This document shows, in pieces, positions 26,384 to 38,750 of a DNA stretch of 64,000 bases; within the stretch, counting starts at the first letter, position 1, and each line of letters opens with the position of its first letter. The DNA is taken from positions 61,985 to 125,984 of the forward strand of contig JAUTXW010005192.1 of assembly GCA_030620095.1 (NCBI GenBank), given 5' to 3'. This stretch comes from Kuschelorhynchus macadamiae (lineage: Eukaryota > Arthropoda > Insecta > Coleoptera > Curculionidae). A model generated the notes under the pieces. It ran no database searches. It was not told the DNA's origin and saw only the letters and a program-made list of their open reading frames with translations. Both the position numbers and the translations under genes were made by a program.

Positions 26384-26965
26384 ACTTCCCTCGTAAAATG
26401 GCAGCATTGTAATCGAGAAAAAAATCTCCCCCCAGGTTCAAGTTTTAGGGCCCCTAGATGTTTAAAACATGTATCTCCAAATCCGTCGGTTTGTTTGTCG
26501 GTCGGTCTGTCGACTGACTTCCAATTTTGGTAAAAAATGTAGGGTCATACGGGGATGGCACATTACGGTAAAAATCCAATAGGCGAAGTAAAAGGCAGTA
26601 CCTAACATTTTTTACTAAAATCAAGTGTTATGCAGGCATCAACTGGTAAAATTATGGTACGAATCCGAGATGGCGAAATAAAATGAATAAATTGAAAAAA
26701 TTGCATAAAAATTAAATGTGATATAAAAGTAAACTGTTACGAATTCTGCACGACGAAATAAAATGGCATAGGAGAAACTGGCTGTTAACATTTTGGTACG
26801 AATCGGTGGAACAACATGGCGTGCAATAAAAATGTTTAAAAAGAAGACAGTATATGTGTTACTAAACGACTGCGTGCGGAATCAAATTGGGTCACACTAT
26901 TCCTTATAAATGGAAAGATTTATAATGAGGGAAGTTCCGGGTAAAGGAAATTTACCTATTTTTTT
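26384..26965 (+). repeat. Dispersed repeat family R1, copy 4
   Basis: Starts ACTTCCCTCGTAAAATGGCA with ATTGTAATCGAGAAAAAA, then the CCGTCGG/TCGGTCTGTC block and boxes GAGATGGCGAAATAAAATG (26,668) and TGGAACAACATGGCG (26,806). It ends GAAGTTCCGGGTAAAGGAAA at about 26,930-26,950. Shorter than copy 1 (one unit). Confidence 0.7.
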
Positions 26966-27589
26966 AGGAACTGACACTAATTATATTGAAATACGTTTTG
27001 GTGCAAACTGATTTTTTTGTGGTGAACTATTTCGATTGGGCAGTTTTAGGTAAAAATATTATGCATATATTAAGTTATAGAGAGTACTGATTTTTTGCGT
27101 GCCTATTGTGGATTTACTGATTTATATTCATCTCATTTAATTACTAAACCAAAATTATGACCACAAATGTACACAAGATATAATGTTAAATCCACAGTAA
27201 TATAGTTATTAATTTATGTTTAGGACTCACTAGATTGCATTTAAAAAGTTCATAGTTAATTAGCCAAATTAAGAACAGAGTTTATATTAACAGGGTCCAA
27301 ATCATAAAAATATAAAATTTTGTATGTGATAATAAAACATAGCGAGACAAGCTTCTTTTTCAAATCATATTTTTTTATGTTTTAACAGTAGCCGAGAGAT
27401 AAGCATAACCGGTTATTTTATTCTTAAAAATTTTGGACACCATTGTGCATTTTTTAAATTTTTTATAGTTATTGGAATCTAAAAATGTAAATATAAAATA
27501 CTTCTTACAAATTAGAGATGACATTACCATTTACTTAACCTAACATATGGCTGATATTTTCCCTAATTTGTTTGGTAAAATACAATAAT
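26966..27589. other. AT-rich DNA, nothing recognised
   Basis: Spacer between two oppositely oriented copies of repeat family R1. Confidence 0.5.
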
Positions 27590-27900
27590 AAAATGAGATA
27601 AAAAAATAGTAAATTTCCTTTACCCGGAACTTCGTTAATCTTTCCTTTTATTAGGAATAGTGAACCAATTTTAGTTCGCACATAGTCATTTATCAACACA
27701 TATATATTCTTTTCAACCATGTTTATTGGGCGCCATTTTGTTCCACTATATTCGATTTGTATTAAAAAGTAATACAGTTTTCTACGCCACACGTGATTTT
27801 TGTGCATAATTTAAAATAAATTGAATATGTAATTTTTACACTGATTTTAAAAACTGCCATTTTGCCCTTTCATGTTGAATTGGTACTATTTTATTCCTAT
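27590..27900 (-). repeat. Dispersed repeat family R1, partial copy 5 (inverted)
   Basis: The plus strand reads AAATTTCCTTTACCCGGAAC, the inverse of the right end of copies 1 and 4, then GGCGCCATTTTGTTCCAC at 27,730. The head end is missing, cut at about 27,900. Confidence 0.65.
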
Positions 27901-29001
27901 ATAACATTCTCACATAGCAAACCTACTATATTCACCTCCATAGAATATGAAATAGACGTGCTTTTTTGAATATAAGTTTACCGATATTAAATGCATATGC
28001 ATATCATATTAGGAATCGTATATTATATTAAGAATATTCATAAAATATGACTTGGACATTCAAAAATGAATCTAACATTTTAGGGCGTGGAAATGGTTTA
28101 GGATGTTGGCATTGAGCTTTTCACTTCAACTGCTTTCTAAAGCAATGGATATGTGAATATTTTAGAAAAATAATAATAATAAGTCAATATTCATATGATA
28201 TACTAATAACCATTTTCTTTGTGTTTTGTCTCGTGAGTAAGTAATCACAAAAATAAGGATATTATTAATTACTGTGAAAACGTGACTATAAGGTGAGAGT
28301 TCTGCTGACATGTACCTATCTATGAAGTAACGTTCCGTTATATGTTTTTTCATTTAACCAATCAGGAATATCTGTTTCAAATTAAAACTTTAGTATTCGG
28401 CATAGAATATCAGGCCAGGATTGGAGACCGGTCTATCGACTCACAGATGGCGCCACCGAATTTTTCCTTTAAAATGCTGATTTCTCTTTATTCTTTAAGC
28501 GATTTGCAGACAGTAATTTTCAAAAATATTTTGAACTTTAGAAATAGCTAGTAATGATTTCACATATAGCTTTTGTCTTAATAGAATTTCGAGTTTTATA
28601 CGTGTTTTAGTGGGTCAATGATTCCATTGTCTCTTAGGTGCCGCAGTGTTTTTCCTATAAAGATACAATAATTCTTAATATTTTCCTGTTTAAAATATCC
28701 TTCTGACTACAGTTTAATATTAACTCTGGTTTGTTGTTAATAATTGGATATAATAACTCATCCAGGTGGTATATTGGAGTTTTTCATAATTTCGATATAG
28801 GTACAGTCGGTAATACAGGATGCTAGATTTCGTTTTTGAAGGGCATCGATTTCAGCTGATAAACAACTGGATGGTTTTATTTCCGATATACCTTTGTGGT
28901 TGGGTAGACCTTTAAGCCCCATCATTCCATATTTCCAGGGAAATCTTTGGTCATCTTTTTAATTGATTTTAATTGAGTTTTTTATATAATTCACGTTTTC
29001 A
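27901..29001. other. AT-rich DNA with a possible coding relic
   Basis: No firm gene. On the minus strand, about 28,770-28,950, a short open stretch reads PWKYGMMGLKGLPNHKGISE, then DALQKRNLASCITDCTYIEI. It looks like protein text but I cannot place it. It lies just upstream, in sense, of the Penelope-like tail at 29.0-29.2 kb. AGATGGCGCCACC at 28,446 is an isolated motif. Confidence 0.3.
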
Positions 29002-29071
29002 TTAGTATTTTTTATGAGATGTTGACATTTGATAACCTAGTGTTAGGATGTGTTTGGTTCTAAAGTATATA

Positions 29072-29138
<67 letters not shown>

Positions 29139-29223
29139 TTTTATTCCAGGTTGACATCCGTTCATCACTCTCGTTCTCAAAAGAACAATTTTCCTGACGT
29201 TTCGCCAAAATCGCATTTGGCAA
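29002..29223 (-). mobile_element. Penelope-like 3' tail with microsatellite
   Basis: Minus strand: GCCAAA, a 6-base loop, TTTGGC (stem, 29,204-29,221) followed at once by GAAACGTC (29,196-29,203), the signature seen in the other Penelope-like tails here. Then comes text ending ATGTCAACCTGG and a CA/AT microsatellite (about 29,067-29,138). The 73-codon minus frame is this tail read through. The CUGANGA box is not preserved. Confidence 0.55.
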
Positions 29224-29269
29224 ATTTAATAATTCAATTCAAAATACTGAAAATCGGTATCTGTGTTTA

Positions 29270-29640
29270 TTTAAGAGGACAAGTTATGAATTTTTAGTCA
29301 ACATTTCAAAATGCCGGCGCTAACATAGTGGAATAACTTCAAGTTTTGACATTTGCTCAGATTCGACTGGAAATTGGTATATTTTAAACGCCGTATTTTA
29401 AAGGGCGTATTTAAAAGGGAAAATTAAGAATTTTCAGTTAACATGTTAAAGTTCAAAATGGCGGCGCCAACTGGTTATGGCTATCTAGAAGTATTTAAGG
29501 GTGTGATTATGCATTTTTAGTCAACACGGGATAATTAAAAATGGCAGAGCCAACATGGCGTACAAATTTTGATATTTTTACAAATTCGACTGAAATTCGG
29601 TATCTGGGGGGTATTTAAAAGGCAAATTATAAAATTTTGG
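29270..29640. repeat. Degenerate tandem repeat, roughly 150-bp units
   Basis: Recurring blocks: AAATCGGTATCTG / AAATTGGTAT / AAATTCGGTATCTG; GTATTTAAAAGG; TTTTTAGTCAACA or CAGTTAACA; AAAATGGCGGCGCCAAC or AAATGCCGGCGCTAAC. At least three units, diverged. Confidence 0.6.
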
Positions 29641-30489
29641 TCAACATTCCAAAATTTAAAAATCGTACCATAAGAAATAATGTGTTAGGGAGAAGTTTTA
29701 TAGAAATCGAAGCAAACTTAAGAGAAAATCTTAAATATATTTTAGGACAAACATTAATTTGAAACAAGTTCGCGCTATAAAAGGACCATATAGAGATACT
29801 CATCTCTTTTATAGCGAGCGGAATCCCCGCCAAAGATCGAATTCAAACTCGTCCTCTTTTAAACACGTCTTTTGATTCTAGTCATATCACTATCCTGTTT
29901 CCTATATCCGTTTCATTTACACATGCATTCCCAAGTATGTGAGGTGGATTTTTACATTTCCCGTTTTCTACCGCGTCCCTTGAGTCTTTCAGTCTATCTT
30001 TTTCTTATACATACGTATGATAGAAATCGAATCTAGACCACCTGCTTATTTCTTCCTCACCGCGGTACCATTAAGAAATCTTCAAAACATACGACTGGCA
30101 TTCTCAGTGTTGCCAGTAAGTGCAAAACACTCGCATCGTAAGTATTTTTCCTTTAAGGGGCGAAATCGAGTATATACCGTCTAAATATGGTAATTCTGTT
30201 AATTTTGTATGTTGTTCAATTATATTTAACTTTCAGCATTTATGCGGCATTTATTTATACAGCCAGTATTAAATTATTACATACTAAGGAATATAACACA
30301 TCCCTTGATTTTCTTATTTTTGCCATGCTGTTGAAAATATTTTCTTGTTTATACACCTATAAGATATTGTATTATATTGAGTGAGCGTTTAAATACAGCA
30401 ATATATGACGTTCGTACAAGCGAAAAATACTACAAACCTTACGAAACTCTAACGTCGGATTTAGTCGGGTATCGTGACGTAGCTGGCAG
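29641..30489. other. Intergenic DNA, nothing recognised
   Basis: No gene supported. The 68-codon minus frame 29,627-29,833 and the 65-codon plus frame 30,187-30,384 have no domain. Confidence 0.5.
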
Positions 30490-30795
30490 CATAAAACACC
30501 CGAGCTGTTTTAAACAAACAAATTACATATTAAATTTTTTTAGCATTCATAAAAAAATCCATCAGAAATTAACTACAAACTATAGATTAAGCCCAATGCC
30601 TATACAATTTTTATCCCTACAAAATGGCGCTTAAATGTTAACATAAAACACCCAAGCTTTTTAAACACCCAAATTACATATGAAACTTAAGTATTCATAA
30701 AAAATCCTTCAGAGTCACTATCATAAGTTAGACCCAATGGCAATACAGTTTTGACCCCGACAAAATGACATTTAGATGAAGCGTAAAAATGGCCG
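30490..30795. repeat. Two-unit tandem repeat, 152-bp period
   Basis: Units start CATAAAACACCCGAGC (30,490) and CATAAAACACCCAAGC (30,642) and run through ATTCATAAAAAA, CCCAATG and ACAAAATGGCG/ACAAAATGACA. Confidence 0.75.
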
Positions 30796-31552
30796 ACGAC
30801 GGCCGAAATGACAATTAAAAATTTTCCATGACGAACCATTACACCGCAAAATACTCAAGTCTTTTCGTCAAGAAAGCATCCCTGAACTCATTTAACATGC
30901 CAGCAATTTTCCCATCCCACAAAAAAATGCGCTACTCGATAACATGGTAGCAAAAACAATGACGACCAAATCTCCCATTTGCCGGAAGCACTCAATATCT
31001 TTATTACGTACTATATAATTAATATAAGTAGGACATCGTACAAGCAAGGTCAATAGTACCAAAAAATAGCTTCATTCTTGTTTTGTACTCTGCAGTCTCA
31101 AGTAAATAAAAACGTAATTTCTTCATCCGATAATAGATATTTCATATCTCAAAACTAATGTATTACACTTAAAACACGTTCTCTTAGGGGGGTATCATAG
31201 GTCTATTTAAATGAAAAAAAACATTAATAAGCTTAATAAGATATTTATTTCCTATACTAATTACACTTTTTTAGTATGCGTCAAACAAATTCACAAATAA
31301 ATGCTCTACGAGCTAACAGTAAATATTTATAATTTTCATTAGGTCATTAAAACACCAGAATCAACATCGAATATGAATAATCCTATGACTTCTTCTTCTG
31401 TAATTTATATGTAGATAATCTCCAATATAAAAGTTGGCACCCCACAAAAAATCATTTATGGTATTCAGAAATTTCAAAAATTCATCGTAGGTAAATCTTA
31501 TAACTGCACCATTTTCTTGCTTCAAAATTTGTAGCTTTTTTGCGGTATTATA
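30796..31552. other. Intergenic DNA, nothing recognised
   Basis: AT-rich flank of the transposon that starts at 31,553. Confidence 0.5.
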
Positions 31553-33841
31553 CAGGGTGTAATTTAATTGATGGCTGAAAATGCAGGACATGATTTCTTA
31601 GCTTATTTAAAAAAGAGAAGTTTATATGAACATACGTCCTAAATCTCTCAACTTTTGAGATACAGGGTGTTAAAGTTTTAAGAAGAAATTCGTTTTCTTA
31701 TGATGACTTCAATACCGTTCTTAGTATTTTCATAAAATTTGGTACGCATCTACTAAGCACAAATAGAAATTTTTTGATGCAGAAGATTTTTTGATAATTT
31801 TACCAGTGGCGTCCGTACAGAATGTAGACTGGATATGTTTTTTAAAAAAGTATGGTACGCCACTGCTTTTTTCGGAATTAAAAATCATTTTTGAAATCCT
31901 CATTTATTTTGCGACAAATTTAATTTCTTACTGTTCTCACTGTTTTCGCGTAAAAAAATAAAAATTGTTTTCATGCATTTGTGGTATAACGAAATTATTT
32001 TAAACTAGTAGCCTGGTGCCCTACTTTGTTTCTAAAATAATGACATTTGATCAATTACGTTGCGGTCTTATTTTGAAAAGTATTCATAAAAATTACAGTT
32101 TTTTGCATTGTAAAAATTTCTTTAATCAATCATAAACAGAAAATAAGTAAACTATGTTAAGATTTATAAATTCCGAGTTAGCAGATATGCATTTTACCTA
32201 CGGACTTGCTGACGGGAATGCGTTTATGGCTAGGCGGATATCAAGAGCGGTATCCAAATCGTATCATTCCCGATGCCAGAATGTTTTCAAAAATACACAG
32301 AAGACTACATGAAACTGGGGGTCTTAGCATTGACAATAGTTCCAAAGGGGCACATCGCACGGTGAGAACACCAGAATTAGAGGAAGCTGTTTTGAACACA
32401 ATTGAGGAACATCCAGAAACAAGTTCTAGGAAAATTGCGGTAATGCTAAATGTTTCCCATTTTCTTATTTGGAAAATACTTGTTGACAATTTACGGTTTT
32501 TAGAAAAACTTGCTGAAAATCCTTTATTTGATAACACAATACTCTTTACTGATGAAGCTAATTTTTCCCGCAGTTCCATTCGAAATTTCCATAATAATAA
32601 TGTATGGGCAGAAGCAAACCCACACGCAATTGCTGAGGCCCATCATCAGGAGCAGTTTTTCGTGAATGTGTGGGCTGGAATAGTTGGAGATTTCCTCATA
32701 GGACCGTTCTTCCTTCTAGGACGACTAGATGGACTATCCTACCGCCACTTTCTTGAAAACGATTTGCCAATTTTGTTTGAGGATGTACCTCTTTTATTAA
32801 GAGAAGAAATTTGGTACATGTATGATGGTGCTCCTGCACATTTTAACATTCATGGCAGGGAATTTCTAAATGAGGCGTTTACCAATCGCTGGATAGGACG
32901 TAAAGGAACTCAATCTTGGCCTCCCAGGCCCCCTGATTTAAATAGTTTAGACTATTTTTTGTGGGGGCACCTCAAGACTTTAATTTATACTACACCTGTT
33001 CAATCTGTAGAAGAACTAAGGCAAAAAATGTTACTTTCTTGCCAAACCATAAGAAATACTCCTAGAATTTTTGAAAGGGTTCGCCAATCCATAAGAAATA
33101 GAATTGAAGCCTGTATTCTAGCAGAAGGAGGACATTTTCAACAATTGTTGTGATAATTAAATTAAATATTAGTTTATTTTATGCATAGAAGTTGTCAAAA
33201 CTTGTAAGATTTTTTTTAGTTTTGATGCATAGCAAAATCGCTAAAATCTCATGTGGTAGTTTGTAGGTAAGATGTGTTTTTGTCTAATTTTTATTAAATT
33301 AAAGTCAATCGATTAAAATAGCCACTACTACAAATTCAAGTTTAATACAAAAAATTTATTATAAGTATTATTTTGAGTATTGAATCGAAAAAGAATTTTT
33401 CATTACCATTAGATTTTAGAAATCTTGCCATGCATGAAAATTGTCTTTATTCTTTTACGCCAAAACAGTTCGTCGGACGAAAAAATGTCAAAAATTTAAA
33501 TTTGTTGCAAAATAATTTTCATTTTCGGAAAAGCAGTGCCATACAATATTTTTTTAGAAAAATCTTCAGTCTACATCCCGTACGGACGATACTGGTAGAA
33601 ATATTAAAAAATTTACATCAAAAACTGCCTATTGGTGCTTAATAGGTGCGTGCCAAATTTTATGAAAATACTAAGAACAGTATTAAAGTTATGATAAGAA
33701 AACGAATTTTTTTTAAACTTTAACATGCTGTAGCTCAAAAGTTGAGAGGTTTAGGACGTATGTTCATATGAACCTTTCTTTCTTAAATAAGCTAAAAAAA
33801 TCATATCCTGCATTTTCAGCCATCAATTAAATTACACCCTG
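31553..33841 (+). mobile_element. Tc1/mariner-type transposon with long terminal inverted repeats
   Basis: A 2,289-bp element. Both ends read CAGGGTGTAATTTAATTGAT inward and are flanked by TA (31,551-31,552 and 33,842-33,843). The inverted match is close for about 240 bp and continues imperfectly to roughly 400 bp (to about 31,955 and from about 33,440), with a second ACAGGGTGTTAAAG block about 120 bp inside the left end. The only long ORF between the repeats is the transposase. Ends and TA duplications are intact, so it could be mobilised in trans if a related transposase exists. Confidence 0.9.
32206..33153 (+). pseudogene. DD41D transposase with DUF4817-like HTH, damaged
   Basis: Cut-and-paste transposase of the IS630/Tc1/mariner group. 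Seen: an N-terminal YQERYPNR and RTVRTPELEEAVLNTIEEHP helix-turn-helix region (residues about 12-90) ending VSHFLIWKIL, then a DDE core with LFTDEANF (first Asp), MYDGAPAHF (second Asp) and PPRPPDLNSLDYFLWGHLK (third). Between the second Asp and the final LD are 41 residues, hence DD41D, a spacing reported for rosa/Visitor-type elements. Two defects. The likely start ATG at 32,187 reads HFTYGLADGNAFMA in a different frame, so there is an indel near 32,230. And the linker between WKIL and the core is about 30 residues shorter than I expect for relatives, suggesting an internal deletion. The listed start is a TTG; the first in-frame ATG is 32,218. Confidence 0.85.
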
Positions 33842-34162
33842 TATTTTATTCTCATATTCTCGATATTATACTAAAAACAGGTGTAGGAGTATCCTCTGCG
33901 GACTGGAATAACATTTGTTTGCGAATCATGTCTCGGATGTATTATTATTCCATTTTGAATCAATGCTAAGATTTGCACAGTCACAGCAATTGTGTCAACA
34001 CCTGTCTCACATTTTTTAAGACAAAACATTTTAAGTATCGACGAGGTTACCGCTTACGAACAAGTTGAACAACTGATGCTCATTAAAACTGTGGTAGTAC
34101 TTCGAACAATTTTTTGATAGACATTTTTTCTAAACAACTTCTATTTTTTTAAATATTTAAAG
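33842..34162. other. Gap between transposon and gypsy A; possible LTR remnant
   Basis: No gene. It lies directly 5' of the gypsy A gag start and could be its leader or LTR, but there is no second copy in the window to test this. Confidence 0.3.
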
Positions 34163-34730
34163 ATGTCTGACTTAGATAGTGAACTTGACCCTTGGCTGAA
34201 GTTGAGCTAGAATAGGAAATTGGTATACGTAAAATAAAATATTTAACAAGGCCCCAAAAGGATGTAGCTACCAAGCGTCAGCCTATATAGTTAGGAATAG
34301 GAATTTTGAAGTATTAGTCGTTGAAGATTTTAACCTACAGTATCAAAGAGATTTTATTAACAATACTTTAATCGCCTTAAATACATTAATTAATGACTTT
34401 TCTGGTAGTGAGTCCGAGGTACTCTGCCGCTCACTAAGATCTAGACTGATTTCTTTATATTTTTGATTCAAACGATTTCAGATACCCGATGATGATGATC
34501 ATGAAACAGATGAATATGATATAGATTTGGACAGAGACTGGACATGAAAGTGTCTAGAGTTGAATGTCATTTTATTGTTTAAGGTTTCACCTCATTTAAA
34601 GCTCTTGGGCTAGGTATACGGACCCAAATGTAGTACCTATAGCTATTCCGAGCAGTAATAGTGGTAATGTTGCTAGTCAGTCTACCATTGTGGTTCAGTT
34701 ATCAGTGCCAGTTGTTACAAGCACACCAAA
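34163..34730 (+). pseudogene. Gypsy element A, gag N-terminal part (5' of LINE insertion)
   Basis: From ATG at 34,163 (MSDLDSELDPWLKLS, then stop) broken frames continue with RNRNFEVLVVEDFN, then INNTLIALNTLINDF, SESEVLCRSLRSRLISLYF and an acidic piece DDDDHETDEYDIDLD, ending in a Ser/Val/Pro-rich stretch (ASQSTIVVQLSVPVV). This resembles the disordered N-terminal half of gypsy Gag proteins. The part that would follow resumes at about 39,141, on the other side of a LINE inserted in reverse orientation. The assignment is by position and resemblance. Confidence 0.45.
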
Positions 34731-34745
34731 CTCAAACTCAAAACT

Positions 34746-35210
34746 AATTTATTTATCAAATTAACAATATCAAAACAATTAAATTACATTTTTTCTCTTT
34801 ATAGAATATTGATAAATTGGACAATGCCGCGATTATAACACGATGCACAAAAAACTGTGCATGTGTGGCACGACCCATAAAAAAATAATTAAAAAAAAAA
34901 TTTTAAAAATGAAATAACTATCGGCTATTTAACGGCACGCGGCCAGTTAACAAATTATAAACGCAACAAAGCAAAGACCCGTCCAGGCGCAAAGGAGAAA
35001 TAGAGGAGAAGCTATAAATGGCATGACAATACTCAAAAAATAATATAATATAACGGCAAACAATAGAATGAATGAATGCAGGCAGCACAACCTAGACACA
35101 CTCGTTTATTTAAACAATGGAAGAGCGTACAAAAAATTAATTATTAGAAATTTGTATTTCAAGAAGATGATGTCTGATAAACCTATTAAACTTAAAAGGT
35201 GAAAATTCCT
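34746..35210 (-). other. LINE 3' untranslated region
   Basis: No coding content; AT-rich. It contains a short palindromic stretch around TGCACAAAAAACTGTGCA (34,842-34,860). Confidence 0.5.
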
Positions 35211-38077
35211 TCACGTGTTAGGTATATTATTCCACATTTGTACCGATACAAACGCAAAGGATTTTTGAAAATTTGCAGTTCTATGTTGAGGTATTCTAAA
35301 ATTATTTATATATCTAGTTAGATGATTATGATTATAAGAATTAAAATATTTTCTAAGGTACGGAGGTTTCCCACTTTTCAAAATTCTATATACAAATGAA
35401 ATGCATATCATATTCAAAATACAATTATTATTTAAGTATGGAGTTATGTGATTTCTAAATGGTATATTAAATGAAAATCGCATACAAGAGTTCTGGATTT
35501 TTTTTATACTATGAGACAAACTTTCTGTCAAGGAGTCACTGTAAACAACATCACCATAGTCAAACAAAGATAGAACAAGGGTATTACATAAATAATATTT
35601 AGTTGCTGAAGGTAAGTCATTTTTTAAAGTATAAAGCCTTTTTAAGCGCATATATGCTATTTTAAGTTTATTTTTATATGGGTTTGAAACGTCAAGCCTG
35701 TATCAAAATAAACTCCTAAATTTTTCGATTCATTGACCATTGGTAAAGGTATATTATTAATGTTTGTATTAATATTATTCAATTCAAAAAATCATTATTT
35801 CTGTTAGTTCCAAAAAAGAGAATACAAGATTTATTGGCATTTAATTTTAAATTGTGTTGTTCTGCGTAAATATGTATTTTATCCAAATCTGAGTTAAGCT
35901 GTGTTTGGACGATTTCCAAATTTCTGTTGAAAATGAAATGTATAATTGAGTCATCAACGTATCGCTGTATTTTTGAGTATTGTACGATATCATCCATATC
36001 AGAAACATACAAAGAAAATAAAAGTGGCCCCCAAAATAGACCCCTGGGCAACTCCCGTGCTTATGGGAATATAATCTGACTTTTGAGATTTGAATTCCTT
36101 CCTAAAACCAACAGAATGAGCTCTCGCAGAAAGATATGCTGCCAAAAAATTTACTGAATTATGATAAGCCAAAATAGTGGAGTTTAGCCAATAACATTTC
36201 GTGATTTAAAGTATCGAAAGCCCTACTAAAATCAAGCAAGCATAGACTGATGTGCTTTCTCTTTTTTCTTGATTAAATCTGACTTCATTTAAAAGATGTA
36301 CAAGACTAGTAGTTGTACTATAATCCTTACGAAAACCTGATTGACATTCCGGTATTATATTAGCCGAATTGACGAATAAACAAATCTGTCCGTAAATATG
36401 TTTTTCTAAGAACTTAGACAGGACTGGCAAAATGCTAATGGGACTTAAGTCTTTCAGTTCCACTGGGTTTGGAATTTTACCTATTGGTTTAATGATAGCC
36501 TTTTTCCATATCGCTGGAAAAACATTTTCCAAAATGCAAGTGTTAATTCTAATTAAAGGTTTTATACAAAAAGGCAAACATATCTTCACATCTTTTATGG
36601 ATAAATTGTCCTCATCAACGGCATTTGTATGCATAGTATTGATAATTTTCATTACATTTTCTTCATTTATCAATTCAAAAGTCAGTTCAGACCTTACATT
36701 TATGTGCTTATTTAATTTATAAAATTCAATTTTTTGCTTCGACGTAGTATCTTGTACGTTATTAAAGCTGGAAAAATAATTATTGAGAACTGTTGCATCA
36801 TTAAACTTTGTAGGCAAATTATCATCTACATTTTGAATTAAATTTAATTTTTTCGCAATTATTCCAAAAATCTTTCCCCTTCTTTTCAGATACTAATTTA
36901 AAATAGGTTATTTTTTCCCGAAGAATGGCATGTTTTGTGAAATTCCGAAGTTCTCTATAATATTGTAGATGTCCTGCAGTTTTTTGTTTTAAATATTTTC
37001 GATAAGCTTTGTCTCTTAGTTTCATTAACAATTTTATATTAGTAGTAATCCACGGTGTATAGAGTTTTTCTTTAATTGTTTTCTGTTTTAGAGTTGCATG
37101 TTTTAGAAATAATATTTTATCATTGAATAACCTTAATTTATCATCAATATTTTGAGTGTAATATATCTGTTCCCATTGCAATACTTGAGCGTCTTGCTCC
37201 AGATTATGAATATTAATACCATTATAAGCTCGAAACTGAAAAAAAATCGCATTATTTTCCTTTTTGGGCAAATTTAAAACAGAGTATACTAAATTGTGAT
37301 CGGACACATATATATATTTATACTGAAATTATCTTTAGAAACTAAATTACTACTTGCGATTATAACATCCATGAGACTAGAACTATTTGTAGAAGGGTTT
37401 ATTCGTGTTTGAGTATTAATTAGCTGATTAAGGTTAAAAATTTCAAGAAATTTTTCAACCCTTGCCCTAGATACAGAATTTTTTAAAAAGTCTATGTTTA
37501 GATTCCCTGTAAATATTACATAATCATATATTGGTGCCGTTAGCCCAAATATGTCCTCTAACCAGTTAGTAAAATTGTCTATATTTGAAGAGGGAGGGCG
37601 ATAAATTGTTGTTAGCCCAAATATGTCCTCTAACCAGTTAGTAAAATTGTCTATATTTGAAGAGGGAGGGCGATAAATTGTTGTAAACAAGATACTTTTA
37701 TTCTTAATTGTAAATTTTATACTGATACTTTCACAATCATATGTAGTTACGTCAAATTCAACTATATTAAATTTAATCTTTTTCTTAATGTAGAGACCTA
37801 CTCCACCTCCTCTAGTACCCCTATCTTTCCTTAGGAAATTGTAACCAGGAACTTTAAACATACTATTGTCATATTCAGATGTCAACCAGGTTTCCGAAAG
37901 ACCCAAAACATCAAAATTATAATCGCTTACGTAATTTACAAATTCGTCAAAACCAGTATTAATGGAGCATATGTTGAGATATGCAGCAAGAAAGTTGTCA
38001 CCATTTTTATAGCTTTTAATAACAAGATTAGCTCGCTGGCCAGCGGCCCACATATCACCATGATCATCCACCGTCAT
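35211..38077 (-). pseudogene. LINE ORF2: endonuclease and reverse transcriptase
   Basis: Five collinear minus-strand frames make up one broken ORF2. 38,077-37,289: AP-type endonuclease, with AAYLNICSINTGFDEF, LGLSETWL, DRGTRGGGVGLYIKK and TTIYRPPSS; residues TTIYRPPSS through DIFGL are duplicated exactly in tandem. 37,307-36,822: SDHNLVYS, the end of the endonuclease, plus linker. 36,817-36,206: RT fingers, with AIIKPIGKI, LSPISILPVLSKFLEK and CQSGFRKDYSTTTSLVHLL. 36,051-35,779: PRGLFWGPLLFSLYVSDM and the catalytic RYVDDS box, then LNANKSCILFFG. 35,651-35,211: LFDYGDVVY thumb and the C-terminal FVYRILKSGKPPYL...WNNIPNT. Frameshifts and stops between pieces make it inactive. The YVDD, GFR-STTT and C-terminal motifs fit the CR1/Jockey group. 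Confidence 0.88.
37539..37682 (-). repeat. Exact 72-bp in-frame tandem duplication in LINE endonuclease
   Basis: 37,539-37,610 and 37,611-37,682 are identical. 72 bp keeps the frame, so 24 residues of the endonuclease occur twice. Absence of differences means it is recent relative to the rest of the decay, or is a collapse/expansion error. Confidence 0.9.
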
Positions 38078-38750
38078 TTTTCAAGTTGTACCCCCCATCT
38101 CCTCGCCAGCGCCTACACTGATCAGTACTCCGCCGCAACATAAGAAATAGTGGATAGAAAAAATAAAAATTATACTAATTAAGCTAATAACAAAATAAAA
38201 TTCCCCATGCATTGCTCTACATAAAGGCTGTCGATCCGACGTTACTTTTTAAATGAAAACAAGGATCCATATAAGCAACATACAAAAGCAAAAGTTAGAA
38301 AATTAAGTTACATAAATTGAAACTCAAAAATAATTTTTTTTTCTCAACGCCATTCAATAATTTGATACAATCTATATATTTTTAAAACGTACCCAATATT
38401 ATTTATTTTAATTATATATGCGCTAATGTGCTCTTACAAAATTCAAAACAAAGTGTGAAATTTGACAACAGTGTACAGTAGTCAAATTTATACAAAACAA
38501 AATAAAAATAAAAAGTACCAATAGTATGAGTAGCGATAGAATAAATTATACAACTGAGAGTGTCACAGACATTTTTTTCTAAAGAACTTAAAATAAATAA
38601 ATGTTTTTTCTCCCTTAATCATAATTATACGGCGAATACCCAACGTAAATGAAAACCTAAGGTTCTTTTTTTTTAATCCCTGGTTTTTAGCTATAAGTCT
38701 CACCATTTAATCCAACATTAAAAATAACACTACTTACATACATTACTACC
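38078..38750 (-). other. LINE ORF1-ORF2 spacer, nothing recognised
   Basis: AT-rich; probably degenerate ORF1 3' end and inter-ORF sequence. Confidence 0.4.

Noticed and set aside
32241..32579. 112-codon minus frame
   Set aside because: Antisense shadow of the transposase.
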